Shown here: positions 49,407-58,419 of the stretch, in pieces
How the letters are laid out: each line of letters begins with the position of its first letter
How positions within the stretch are numbered: the first letter of the stretch is position 1
Origin: Polynucleobacter sp. AP-Elch-400A-B2
GTDB lineage: Bacteria; Pseudomonadota; Gammaproteobacteria; Burkholderiales; Burkholderiaceae
DNA: 64,000 nucleotides
Direction: 5' to 3'
Assembly (NCBI RefSeq): GCF_018688355.1
Contig: NZ_CP061317.1
Span: 1,496,091-1,560,090 of the forward strand
The notes under the pieces: model-generated
Database searches by the model: none
What the model was told of the DNA's origin: nothing
Seen by the model: only the letters and a program-made list of their open reading frames with translations
Program-made: the position numbers and the translations under genes

Positions 49407-49985
49407 TCAATTTTTCTTTATATTTTTCAATATGTTAAAGGGATTCTGAGGCTTTTCTGAGGCATCTCTAGCTTCATCGCCCTCGCCAAATGAGGAGGCA
49501 TGGGGCTGGCAAGCGCCCTCTGGATGCTTTGGAATTAAGGGCATGGAAAGGAGGATTTCATCCTCAATCAGCCCTAGAAGGTCAAATTGCTGACTTGCCA
49601 CCAAAGGTTCTTGTTGATCATCCTCTATAGGAAAGGCGTCAGCCTCCTCCTCGGTGGCCACCATGACAAATCGACTCTCTTGAGCCAAATCCAGGCCGCA
49701 GTCCTGCAAACAGCTCTGACAAACTAGGTGAATACGGCCTTTTACAGCTAATTTCAAAATTTGCCGGGGCTCAGAACCAGGAGAATCTGCAAAATGGGTC
49801 TTTAATTCCCAATGAAAGCCATCGCCAGGCTCAACACTAGAGGCCTCTTCAGTCAGCCTAGGTAGGGCTGAAATCTCCAAAAATCCAGCTCCTTGATAGG
49901 ACTGAGGGGCGCAAAAGTCGATCCGGCTCAAAGCCTTAGGATCAGCGGATAGCTCAACTTGAGGTAAAACTTGATTACGATTCAT
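49407..49985 (-). CDS. YceD/DUF177 large-subunit rRNA accumulation protein
   Basis: 192 residues. The DUF177 core is visible in ILKLAVKGRIHLVCQSCLQDCGLDL with a CxxC pair, and LLGLIEDEILLSMPLIPKHPEGAC with a further Cys. The N-terminal third is more variable and the C-terminus ends basic. E. coli YceD is needed for normal 23S rRNA levels, and its gene is likewise just upstream of rpmF. Mechanism unknown. Confidence 0.9.
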   Translation of the reverse strand: MNRNQVLPQVELSADPKALSRIDFCAPQSYQGAGFLEISALPRLTEEASSVEPGDGFHWELKTHFADSPGSEPRQILKLAVKGRIHLVCQSCLQDCGLDLAQESRFVMVATEEEADAFPIEDDQQEPLVASQQFDLLGLIEDEILLSMPLIPKHPEGACQPHASSFGEGDEARDASEKPQNPFNILKNIKKN

Positions 49986-50028
49986 GACATCAGTCTAAAT
50001 GAAGGCTTTAGCGAAAGTACAAGTAGCG

Positions 50029-50622
50029 ATGAGTAATTCTGCAAAAAAACTAATTCTGGCATCTACCTCGGTCTACCGTCGGGAGCTTTTAGAACGCCTG
50101 CGTATTCCCTTTGATGTCATCTCCCCCCAAGTGGATGAAACCCCCCTTCCAGGAGAAGACACTGTGAATTTAGCCTTGCGCTTAGCTAAAGCAAAAGCTG
50201 CGGCAGTGGCCAAAGATCATCCGCAAGCTTGGATCATTGGCTCAGATCAAGTGGCCGACCTGTGTGGAGCGGCTATTGGTAAGCCAGGAAACTTTGAGCG
50301 CGCCATGGCGCAACTACAACTCATGCGTGGTGCCACTGTGACTTTTCAAACAGCGCTGTGTCTCATGCATGGCGATTTCGAAACGACAATCAATGTTCCT
50401 ACGCAGGTTACCTTTCGCAAACTGGCTGATGATGTTCTGGAGGCATACCTCCATGCCGAGGAGCCCTATGACTGTGCTGGTAGCGCTAAGTCTGAAGGCT
50501 TGGGAATCTCACTCTTGGAATCCATCAAGAGCGATGATCCCACTGCATTAATTGGCTTGCCATTAATTGCACTCAGTAGCTTATTGCGTGAAGCTGGCTT
50601 TGTTATTCCAGGTAAAAAATAA
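50029..50622 (+). CDS. Maf-family nucleotide pyrophosphatase (YceF-like)
   Basis: 197 residues from the ATG at 50029. An upstream in-frame ATG at 49999 adds ten residues and cannot be excluded. LILASTSVYRRELLERL, the SPQVDETPLPGE loop, IIGSDQVADL and DCAGSAKSEGLG are Maf motifs. The GSDQV and CAGS forms fit the YceF/m7GTP-specific group, which removes non-canonical nucleotides. Divergent from yceD, with a TAATG overlap to the methyltransferase gene. Confidence 0.9.
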   Translation: MSNSAKKLILASTSVYRRELLERLRIPFDVISPQVDETPLPGEDTVNLALRLAKAKAAAVAKDHPQAWIIGSDQVADLCGAAIGKPGNFERAMAQLQLMRGATVTFQTALCLMHGDFETTINVPTQVTFRKLADDVLEAYLHAEEPYDCAGSAKSEGLGISLLESIKSDDPTALIGLPLIALSSLLREAGFVIPGKK

Positions 50623-51395
50623 TGGGTTCAACACTAGGTACTCTCTTTTTGATTCCCAATACCTTGGGTGATGATGCTCGGGTGGAGCAGTTACCTTGGG
50701 TTTTGCCAAGTGAAACTATTACCCAAACTGCCAAACTCACCCACTGGATTGTGGAGGATGCAAAAACTGCCCGTGCTTTTTTAAAAGCAGTCGATAGCGT
50801 TTCGCCCTTAGCTTGCACTATTCAAGAAATGCAGATGAGTGAGTGGCGTGGTGTTGCACGCAATGCTAAGTATGGTGACGCTGTTAAACCGATAGATTTA
50901 CTCAAGCCCCTCATTGCCGGAAAAGACATGGGGCTCATGTCAGAAGCTGGCGTTCCGGGGGTGGCGGATCCTGGTGCAGAGCTTGTACTGGCAGCGCATA
51001 AGCTGGGTGCCAAAGTAAAGCCTTTGGTTGGTCCAAGCTCTATTCTGCTGGGCCTCATGGCCAGCGGTTTGAATGGTCAGCGCTTTGCGTTTCAGGGTTA
51101 TGTTCCGCATGACGTGCAAGACCGTGTAGCACGACTGAAACAACTGGAAGTGGAATCTAGAAAATTACAGCAGACGCAAATTTGGATTGAGACACCGTAT
51201 CGCAATACTGCAATGCTGATGGCCTGCCTGAATACGCTGTCACCGCAATCCATGCTTTGCATGGGAATGGATTTGAGCTTGCCAACTGAGATGATCACTA
51301 CGCTATCCATTGCAGATTGGCGCAAGCGCTTTCCAAATGAGGCTGCCTGCGCCTCATTACAAAATAGGCCAGCAGTATTTCTATTGCTGGCCTAG
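50622..51395 (+). CDS. SAM-dependent methyltransferase of the tetrapyrrole-methylase/RsmI fold
   Basis: 257 residues. GTLFLIPNTLGD start, GLMSEAGVPGVADPGAELV (SAM-binding loop) and VKPLVGPSSILLGLMASGLNG are characteristic of the RsmI-like subgroup. RsmI itself methylates C1402 of 16S rRNA, but this copy lacks RsmI's usual start (the LYIVATPIGN type), so the substrate is uncertain. Coupled to maf by TAATG. Confidence 0.8.
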   Translation: MGSTLGTLFLIPNTLGDDARVEQLPWVLPSETITQTAKLTHWIVEDAKTARAFLKAVDSVSPLACTIQEMQMSEWRGVARNAKYGDAVKPIDLLKPLIAGKDMGLMSEAGVPGVADPGAELVLAAHKLGAKVKPLVGPSSILLGLMASGLNGQRFAFQGYVPHDVQDRVARLKQLEVESRKLQQTQIWIETPYRNTAMLMACLNTLSPQSMLCMGMDLSLPTEMITTLSIADWRKRFPNEAACASLQNRPAVFLLLA

Positions 51396-51431
51396 ATGTC
51401 TTGTTAGCTAGGTTACTGATCTATCGTTTTT

Positions 51432-52391
51432 TTACTTTAGATCAGGGGTTTTAATTAAAGCCTTGCCTGCTGCAGCGCCAACTTCAGCGCCGAAACGTTT
51501 AGCAACACGTTCTGCGAAATTCTCTTTCATGGTGTAGTCCAAAATATCTGGCGCTTTGAAGATATCGCGCGCTACTGTCTCTACTGTTCCATAACCATCG
51601 ACTAAGCCAATTTTGATTGCTTGCTCGCCATTCCAAACGCGGCCCGTGAACATCTCTGGAGTTTCTTTAAGACGATCGCCACGACCTGCTTTGACCACCG
51701 CAATAAATTGCTGATGAATCTCATCAATCATGGTTTTAATCATTTCTACTTGCTGTGGATTTTCTTTGGAGAATGGATCCATCATCCCCTTATTCGAGCC
51801 GGCAGTAATCATGCGACGAGTCACGCCTAATTTATCCATCAAACCAGTAAAACCAAAGCCTTCCATGATCACGCCAATAGATCCCACTAAGCTCGCCTTA
51901 TCGACCAAAATTTTATCGCCAGCAACAGCGACGTAGTAGCCACCTGAAGCGCAGATATCTTCTACTACGACATAAAACGGTTTGCTTGGATAGAGTTTGC
52001 GTAAGCGATGAATTTCATCATTCATCATGCCAGCCTGAACAGGAGAGCCGCCAGGGCTATTGATACGCAAGACTACGCCTGCACTGTTTTCATTCTCAAA
52101 AGCAGCCGTAAGCGAAGAATTGATATCCAAAGCATTGGCCATCGAGCTTGAAGAAATCTCCCCTTCCAGTGTGACTAAGGCGGTGTGTTTCTCCATCCCC
52201 ATGCCGCGCCCTGGTAGATGAAAATCAAATACAGCCAGTATTACGCCAACAAAGATCAGGAGGGTGAGAATACGAAACACTGCTTTCCAGCGACGCGCCT
52301 TACGAGTCTCTTTTAAATTCTCTAGCAATAAATGCTCAAGGGCTTGACGCTCCCAATTTTGATTCGCATTCTCAGATTGATTTTGATCCAT
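51432..52391 (-). CDS. Signal peptide peptidase SppA-type S49 protease
   Basis: 319 residues, the single-domain (36K) form. One N-terminal membrane helix VFRILTLLIFVGVILAVF near 44-61, then VVLRINSPGGSPVQAG, the nucleophile Ser in DICASGGYYVAVAGDKI, and the Lys base near ITAGSNKGMMDPF. It degrades cleaved signal peptides in the inner membrane. AAGAAG precedes the ATG. Confidence 0.92.
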   Translation of the reverse strand: MDQNQSENANQNWERQALEHLLLENLKETRKARRWKAVFRILTLLIFVGVILAVFDFHLPGRGMGMEKHTALVTLEGEISSSSMANALDINSSLTAAFENENSAGVVLRINSPGGSPVQAGMMNDEIHRLRKLYPSKPFYVVVEDICASGGYYVAVAGDKILVDKASLVGSIGVIMEGFGFTGLMDKLGVTRRMITAGSNKGMMDPFSKENPQQVEMIKTMIDEIHQQFIAVVKAGRGDRLKETPEMFTGRVWNGEQAIKIGLVDGYGTVETVARDIFKAPDILDYTMKENFAERVAKRFGAEVGAAAGKALIKTPDLK

Positions 52392-52413
52392 CTTCTTAAT
52401 CCTTATTTACTAA

Positions 52414-53100
52414 CTAGTTTTTAATAGTGAGATTCTGACTGAGCCAAGCTGCCAACTGCGCGACATCATCCACATGCATCAGTGATGGCGCTTCTTTTAA
52501 AGTACTCGGAGGATGCGCGCCATACGTTACCGCTACCGCATCCACGCCTGCGTTAGCCGCCATATCTAAATCATGGGTGGTGTCCCCAATCATCAGCATG
52601 CGGCGCATGGGTACTTGCATCACATCTGAGAGCTCTAAGAGCATTCCAGGGTGAGGCTTGGAGAAAGATTCGTCTGCAGTGCGGGTTTCATGAAACATCT
52701 GTTCTAGCTGATGATGTTTTAAAGATCGATCCAGTCCAACGCGAGATTTGCCAGTAGCAACGCCTAAGAGATAACCATCCTCACGTAGGCTTTGGAGTAA
52801 TTCACGAATACCTGGAAATAAATCGAGTTCGTGATCTTTAGCCAGGTAATGAAATCGAAAGCGCTCCGTTAAATTAGGGAAATGCGCAGGCTCAATCCAA
52901 GGCACCGCTCTTCTCAGTGAATCCTGAATACCCAAACCAATGACCGAGCTAGCCAAAGTGTCATCAGGCTCTTTGAAACCCAAATCACGGCAAGCTTGCT
53001 GAATACAATCGACGATTGTCGGCGTGGAATCCATGATGGTTCCGTCCCAATCCCATACGATCAGGTCGTAACGTCTATCGGGTTTTTGTTCTTCAGACAT
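52414..53100 (-). CDS. HAD-family phosphatase (Gph-like)
   Basis: 228 residues from the ATG at 53100, overlapping the rluC stop by 8 bp. HAD motif I VWDWDGTIMDST with the nucleophile Asp, motif II/III GVATGKSRVGLDRSL and motif IV IGDTTHDLDMAANAG. Cap domain fits phosphoglycolate phosphatase-like enzymes, but the physiological substrate cannot be read from sequence. Lies between rluC and sppA, a common betaproteobacterial order. Confidence 0.88.
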   Translation of the reverse strand: MSEEQKPDRRYDLIVWDWDGTIMDSTPTIVDCIQQACRDLGFKEPDDTLASSVIGLGIQDSLRRAVPWIEPAHFPNLTERFRFHYLAKDHELDLFPGIRELLQSLREDGYLLGVATGKSRVGLDRSLKHHQLEQMFHETRTADESFSKPHPGMLLELSDVMQVPMRRMLMIGDTTHDLDMAANAGVDAVAVTYGAHPPSTLKEAPSLMHVDDVAQLAAWLSQNLTIKN

Positions 53101-54112
53101 TATTGGGTGCTTCAAAAGTTTTCATCATTGCTGCAAATTCAGCAGGTAGTGGTGATTCGATACGCATTTTCTCGCCAGTCCGTGGATGAGTAAAGCCAGC
53201 TAAGTGGGCATGCAAATATAGGCGTTTAGATTTCACAATTTTGTCTTGATCTTCAAAGCCGTACTTATCATCACCCAAAATCGAGTGGCCCAGTTTTTGT
53301 AAGTGGACTCGAATTTGGTGAGTACGCCCGGTTTTTAATTGGGCCTCAGCCAGAGTAATCGCCACTTCCCCACGTTTCATTACCTGAGTAACACGCAAAG
53401 CGGTATGGCTTGGTAGGCCGTCTGGGTCAACACGAACGCGACGCTCGCCGTTGGCTAATAGATACTTATGCAATGCAAACTTGAGTTGCATCGTGCCTGC
53501 GCCCTGAGCAATTTCCCCATGGGCCAGCAAGTAATAACGTTTATCTGTTTGCCCTTCGCGAATCTGTCGATGCAGTTCCACCAAAGCACTCCGCTTTTTA
53601 GCCAAGAGCAATACGCCTGATGTATCTCGATCCAAGCGATGAACCAATTCCAAGAATTTGAGTTCAGGGCGGGTAATGCGCAAGGTCTCAATGACGCCTA
53701 GGGCGATACCCGAGCCGCCATGAACAGCTAAACCTGCGGGCTTATTCACTATTAATAGAGCCTCATCCTCGAACAAAATGGGCATTTTGTCGGAATACCC
53801 CTGTGCCCGGGACTTGGTTTGGGCGGTATTGACGGCCGCCATTTGGGCAGGCTCAGCAATACGAACTGGCGGGACTCTAATGACATCCCCCTCAATTAAG
53901 CGCGTAGTCGGCTCAGCCCTTTTCTTATTCACCCTAACCTCGCCGGAGCGAATAATCCGATAAACGTGGCTTTTGGGAACCCCTTTTGCCCAACGCAGCA
54001 GGTAATTATCTAGGCGCTGGCCAGCCTCTTCTGGACCAATAGTCTGAAGATGAACAGCGGCTGGAGCACTGGTTTTGACCTGTAAGGGCTTGGAAATGGA
54101 TTCGGATTTCAT
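53093..54112 (-). CDS. rluC: 23S rRNA pseudouridine synthase RluC
   Basis: 339 residues. N-terminal S4 domain (GQRLDNYLLRWAKGVPKSHV), then the catalytic Asp in VHRLDRDTSGVLLLAK near residue 165 and KTGRTHQIRVHLQKLGH near 265. It modifies U955, U2504 and U2580 of 23S rRNA by family. It lies divergently beside rne, as in E. coli. Confidence 0.94.
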   Translation of the reverse strand: MKSESISKPLQVKTSAPAAVHLQTIGPEEAGQRLDNYLLRWAKGVPKSHVYRIIRSGEVRVNKKRAEPTTRLIEGDVIRVPPVRIAEPAQMAAVNTAQTKSRAQGYSDKMPILFEDEALLIVNKPAGLAVHGGSGIALGVIETLRITRPELKFLELVHRLDRDTSGVLLLAKKRSALVELHRQIREGQTDKRYYLLAHGEIAQGAGTMQLKFALHKYLLANGERRVRVDPDGLPSHTALRVTQVMKRGEVAITLAEAQLKTGRTHQIRVHLQKLGHSILGDDKYGFEDQDKIVKSKRLYLHAHLAGFTHPRTGEKMRIESPLPAEFAAMMKTFEAPNNV

Positions 54113-54188
54113 GACTTATCTCTCTTGCCACCCCGACGGGGGTCGACAAGGGACTTAACAATACCCCATTGTCTTTCAACTTGTGCCG

Positions 54189-54194
54189 TATAAT
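54189..54194 (+). promoter_or_regulatory. Putative -10 element of the rne leader
   Basis: A perfect TATAAT at 54189-54194 preceded by weak -35 candidates (CATTGT at 54167, 16-bp spacer). A start near 54201 would give a leader of about 370 nt. Confidence 0.5.
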
Positions 54195-54200
54195 CAACGC

Positions 54201-54572
54201 TCTAGCCAATTTATTGGCCCAAGATAGACCTGATTCAGGTTTAGATCGTGGAGCTTGGAGTCGCCCTTAATAGACTCCCGGGGTTGCCCCTCCCCCGTTG
54301 TAATGAGGCGCAGGGTTGGTGTGCCGTATGCCGCGACCCGCGATTAGAAGACAGTTTTCAGGCGCGCGCCTGCATTGATGACCTAAAGGAGGTCTCTGCG
54401 GCGATCGTCAAGTGTGGCACCGGTTTAACAACATTGAACCTGGTGTACCGGGCAAAAAATGCCTGGATTTGTTTGATCCACACTCCAAAGCCGCCAATGG
54501 GCTATGCCCCAAGCGGTATTTAACTTGTCCCTAACGCAGCGCGCAACGACACACTCCCAATAGGAGAGTGTT
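54201..54572 (+). promoter_or_regulatory. Long structured 5' leader of rne
   Basis: About 370 nt with no convincing gene and many stems. GCCAAT/TTGGC near 54205 and GGAGTC/GACTCC near 54257-54275 come first. A junction closed by AGTGTGG (54411-54417) and CCACACT (54478-54484) encloses two hairpins: CACCGGTT (54418-54425) with AACCTGGTG (54437-54445), and CCGGGC (54448-54453) with GCCTGG (54461-54466). The last hairpin, ACACTC (54551-54556) with GAGTGT (54566-54571), holds the Shine-Dalgarno in its loop/3' arm and ends 1 nt before the ATG. By analogy with E. coli, where a leader of similar length mediates RNase E autoregulation, this may do the same. Confidence 0.6.
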
Positions 54573-57224
54573 ATGAAACGCATGTTATTTAATGCAACTC
54601 AACAAGAAGAGTTGCGAGTTGCCATCGTCGATGGTCAAAAACTCATCGATATCGATATCGAAGCTGCCGGTCGTGAACAACGAAAAGGCAATATTTACAA
54701 AGGTGTTATTACTCGCATTGAGCCTTCGCTCGAAGCGTGCTTTGTAAATTACGGCGAAGAACGCCATGGCTTCCTGCCATTTAAAGAAGTTGCACGCACC
54801 TACTTTAAAGAAGGTATTGATGTCCGTAATGCGTCTATTAAAGATGCCTTACGCGAAGGCCAAGAAATTATTGTTCAGGTAGAAAAAGAAGAGCGTGGCC
54901 AAAAAGGCGCCGCCCTCACCTCTTTCGTCTCCTTAGCAGGTCGCTATTTAGTATTAATGCCAAACAACCCACGTGGAGGCGGTGTTTCTCGGCGTATTGA
55001 AGGCGAAGACCGTCAGGAACTCCGTGAGGCGATGTCTCAATTAGAAGTACCGGATGGCATGAGCATCATTGCTCGTACCGCAGGTATTGGTCGCGATGCT
55101 ACTGAATTGCAATGGGATTTAAGTTATCTCATGCAGTTGTGGACAGCCATTGATGAAGCCGCTAAAGGCAATTCAGCACCACTATTGATCTATCTCGAAT
55201 CGAGCTTAGTGATTCGTGCGATTCGCGATTACTTCCAGCCAGATATTGGTGAGATCCTCATCGATACCGATGACATCTACGAGCAAGCTGCGGCATTTAT
55301 GTCAGTAGTGATGCCAGATAACCTACCAAGAGTGAAGCGTTACCAGGACGATGTTCCATTGTTCTCCCGCTTCCAAATTGAGCACCAAATTGAAACTGCG
55401 TACTCACGTACCGTGCCATTGCCTTCAGGCGGCGCGATTGTGATTGACCATACTGAAGCTTTAGTTTCAGTGGACGTCAACTCTGCACGTGCAACCCGTG
55501 GCTCCGATATTGAAGAGACTGCTACTCGTACCAACTTAGAAGCTGCCGATGAAATCGCCCGTCAAGCACGTTTACGTGACTTGGGTGGTTTGATCGTGAT
55601 CGACTTCATTGATATGGAATCAAGTAAGGCGCAAAAGGATGTGGAGAATCGCCTTCGCGATGCTTTGCGTCATGACCGTGCTCGCGTTCAGATGGGCAAG
55701 ATCTCCAAGTTTGGCTTGATGGAAATGTCCCGTCAGCGCTTACGACCTGCTCTCTCTGAAGGTAGCCACGTCACCTGCCCACGTTGTAACGGCACAGGCC
55801 ATATCCGCGATACCGAATCTTCTGCATTACAAGTCTTACGCATCATCCAAGAAGAGGCAATGAAAGAAAACACTGCTGCTATTCATACACAAGTTCCAGT
55901 CGAAGTGGCTGCATTCTTGCTTAATGAGAAGCGCGCTGAAGTCATCAAGATCGAATCACGCTTCAAAGTGAATGTCTTGATGATTCCGAATAAGCATTTA
56001 GAAACACCGCATTACAAGCTTGAGCGTTTACGTCATGATGATCCACGTCTTGACGATCAAAAGGCCAGCTATGTGATGGCTGAAGAAGCTGCGCGTGAAC
56101 TCGAAACGGATACCGCTGTAAGCCGTAAAGATGCTGACGTTAAAGTTCGCCCTGAAGCTGCTGTCAAAGGCATTACGCCAAATGCTCCAGCGCCAGTAAG
56201 TCAGCCGCGTCCTGCACGTACTGAAAAGGTAGCTACAGAAACTGCTAGCACTGGTGGATTCTTCGGATTCATTAAAGGTCTATTCTCATCAGCGCCTAAA
56301 CCAGAAGCGCAGCCTACTCCTAGCGCACCCCGTGGTCGCAATCCAAACAACCGTAATGGCGATCGCAATCGCAATCGCGGTCGTCGTGGCGAGCGTAACG
56401 ATCGTGCTGAGCGTCCAGCTGAAGGTGCGGCAAGTACTGAAGGTACAAATGCGCCACGCGAAGCAGGTTCAGGTAGGGGCCGTCAAGATGGTCGTAACCG
56501 CAACGGGAATAACGGCAACCGTAACCAGAACAATCAAAATCCAAAACCAGAAAATCAAGCTGCGGTAACTCCAGCTACTGAAGCTGCACCTGGAACTGAT
56601 GCAACTCCTAGCGCAGATGGCGAAGAGCGTCGTGGTCGTGGTCGTAACCGTCGTGGTCGTGGTCGTGGTCAACGTGGTGAGCGCACTGAATCTACTGGTG
56701 ATGCAGCAATTGCTTCTGTTGTTGCAGTAGCGACTTCATTCACCGGTCCTCCAGTAGGAATGGCCGGAGCATCTGCTTCAATGCCGATTCAGAACCTTGC
56801 TCAAAGCTTTGGGCATACAACTACACCTGTGGCTTCTAGCGAAGTGAAAGAGCGCGCACCTCGTGCGCCCAGAGAGCCAAGAGAGCAACGTGCACCACGT
56901 CAAAGCAATCACACTGATAATGCTGCTCCAGCATCTACTCCAGTAGCTGCACCAGCTCCAGCAATTGAAGTGATTGCTAAACCGATGCCTGAGCTACCCA
57001 AGGTTGCCTTCCAGGCACTCGAGGAGACTCCATTGCACAGCGTAGTTCAGTCTGCTGGCATGGTCTGGGTAGCAACGGATTCCAGTAAACATCAAGAAGC
57101 GCAATCGCAAATTCAAGCAGAGCCAGAAATTTTGCCAATCGGCCGAACTCCTAAGGCACCTGTTAGTTTGCAAAATGGTCCGATGGTTTTAGTTGAAACC
57201 GGCGGCCAAGAAAAAACGGTTTAA
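54573..57224 (+). CDS. rne: Ribonuclease E
   Basis: 883 residues. MKRMLFNATQQEELRVAIVDG start, S1 domain with GNIYKGVITRIEPSLEACFVNYG, DNase I-like catalytic region IVIDHTEALVSVDVNSARA and GGLIVIDFIDMES (the two Asp), and the Zn-link CPRCNGTGH (C402, C405). After about residue 520 the tail is disordered. A hydrophobic amphipathic piece GGFFGFIKGLF near 560-572 may be the membrane anchor, followed by Arg/Asn/Gly-rich stretches and Pro/Ala segments for degradosome partners. It governs mRNA decay and rRNA/tRNA processing. Confidence 0.97.
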   Translation: MKRMLFNATQQEELRVAIVDGQKLIDIDIEAAGREQRKGNIYKGVITRIEPSLEACFVNYGEERHGFLPFKEVARTYFKEGIDVRNASIKDALREGQEIIVQVEKEERGQKGAALTSFVSLAGRYLVLMPNNPRGGGVSRRIEGEDRQELREAMSQLEVPDGMSIIARTAGIGRDATELQWDLSYLMQLWTAIDEAAKGNSAPLLIYLESSLVIRAIRDYFQPDIGEILIDTDDIYEQAAAFMSVVMPDNLPRVKRYQDDVPLFSRFQIEHQIETAYSRTVPLPSGGAIVIDHTEALVSVDVNSARATRGSDIEETATRTNLEAADEIARQARLRDLGGLIVIDFIDMESSKAQKDVENRLRDALRHDRARVQMGKISKFGLMEMSRQRLRPALSEGSHVTCPRCNGTGHIRDTESSALQVLRIIQEEAMKENTAAIHTQVPVEVAAFLLNEKRAEVIKIESRFKVNVLMIPNKHLETPHYKLERLRHDDPRLDDQKASYVMAEEAARELETDTAVSRKDADVKVRPEAAVKGITPNAPAPVSQPRPARTEKVATETASTGGFFGFIKGLFSSAPKPEAQPTPSAPRGRNPNNRNGDRNRNRGRRGERNDRAERPAEGAASTEGTNAPREAGSGRGRQDGRNRNGNNGNRNQNNQNPKPENQAAVTPATEAAPGTDATPSADGEERRGRGRNRRGRGRGQRGERTESTGDAAIASVVAVATSFTGPPVGMAGASASMPIQNLAQSFGHTTTPVASSEVKERAPRAPREPREQRAPRQSNHTDNAAPASTPVAAPAPAIEVIAKPMPELPKVAFQALEETPLHSVVQSAGMVWVATDSSKHQEAQSQIQAEPEILPIGRTPKAPVSLQNGPMVLVETGGQEKTV

Positions 57225-57306
57225 TCCAATTTCTCCAGACTGCTATTTATCCCACAAGGATATTTGGCAGTTTGGCAGAAACACGGTTTCACGGCCATAA
57301 TTACGT

Positions 57307-58419
57307 ATGGTTGAAAAAGTAATCCCTATACGTTTAGATGAAGGTAAAGGCCTGACGCCGTCCATACCAGGACAGCTTTTGGCTGCTAATGCCTCGACCA
57401 AAGATACCCGCGGACGCCCGCTACGTGATTTACGCATCTCCGTTACTGATCGCTGTAATTTCCGCTGCACCTATTGCATGCCTAAGGAAATTTTCGATAA
57501 AGATTATCCCTATCTCTCCCATGATGAATTACTCAGCTTTGAAGAGATCACCCGTTTAACGACCATCTTTGCTTCACTGGGTGTAGAAAAAATTCGCCTC
57601 ACTGGTGGTGAGCCGTTGCTGCGCAAAAATCTCGAAGTGCTGATTGAGATGCTAGCCAAGATACGCACTACTGCAGATCAGCCGCTTGATCTCACCTTAA
57701 CTACTAATGGCAGTATTTTGCGCAAGAAGGCGGCTGCATTAAAAGCCGCGGGTTTGCATCGCCTCACCATCAGCCTTGATGGTCTAAATGATGATGTCTT
57801 CAAAAAAATGAATGATGTCGATTTTCCAGTTACGCATGTGCTTGATGGAATTGCTGCAGCACAAGAGGCGGGCTTCACCAATCTCAAAGTCAATATGGTG
57901 GTTAAGAAGGGCACAAACGATCAAGAGATTATTGGCATGGCTAAGCATTTCAAAGGCAGCGGTGTAACACTGCGTTTTATTGAGTTTATGGATGTGGGTA
58001 GTTCTAACGGCTGGGATATGTCTCAAGTACTCCCCTCACAAGAAGTTGCTAATCGTATTCATGCTGTCTTTCCGATAGAGGCTATAGAGGCTAACTATTC
58101 TGGTGAAGTGGCTCAGCGCTGGCGCTATCTTGATGGCTCTGGTGAAATTGGCTTTATATCTAGCGTCACACAAACTTTTTGTCACGAGTGCACGCGCGCT
58201 CGTATCTCTACGGATGGTCAGCTCTATCTTTGCCTGTTTGCAAACGAAGGTTTTGATTTCAAAACGCTATTGCGTTCCGGTAGAAGTGATTTAGAAGTTG
58301 CCAACGCCATCATGTCGACATGGTCAGGGCGCAATGATCACTACTCAGAAATTCGAGGATCCAACACCGCTGGATCAAAATCTGCTCGCAAAGTAGAGAT
58401 GTCTTACATCGGCGGCTAA
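57307..58419 (+). CDS. moaA: GTP 3',8-cyclase MoaA
   Basis: 370 residues. Radical-SAM CxxxCxxC in DRCNFRCTYCMPKE near residue 50, GGEPLLRKN, the C-terminal [4Fe-4S] Cys set in TFCHECTRARISTDGQLYLC, and the C-terminal Gly-Gly needed for activity. It starts molybdopterin synthesis. moaA-mobA-moeA form a tightly coupled operon. No molybdenum-cofactor riboswitch is visible in the 82-nt gap before it. Confidence 0.96.
   Translation: MVEKVIPIRLDEGKGLTPSIPGQLLAANASTKDTRGRPLRDLRISVTDRCNFRCTYCMPKEIFDKDYPYLSHDELLSFEEITRLTTIFASLGVEKIRLTGGEPLLRKNLEVLIEMLAKIRTTADQPLDLTLTTNGSILRKKAAALKAAGLHRLTISLDGLNDDVFKKMNDVDFPVTHVLDGIAAAQEAGFTNLKVNMVVKKGTNDQEIIGMAKHFKGSGVTLRFIEFMDVGSSNGWDMSQVLPSQEVANRIHAVFPIEAIEANYSGEVAQRWRYLDGSGEIGFISSVTQTFCHECTRARISTDGQLYLCLFANEGFDFKTLLRSGRSDLEVANAIMSTWSGRNDHYSEIRGSNTAGSKSARKVEMSYIGG

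Noticed and set aside
54248..54523. 91-residue plus-strand frame upstream of rne
   Set aside because: It runs through the stems of the rne leader, has no ribosome site and no protein-like character. The structured RNA explanation fits better.
54113..54572. RNase P RNA in the rne-rluC gap
   Set aside because: The G+C-rich, stem-rich look suggested it, but the conserved GAGGAAAGTCCGGGC-type block is absent.
57225..57306. Molybdenum-cofactor riboswitch before moaA
   Set aside because: The gap is only 82 nt and lacks the multi-stem Moco motif.
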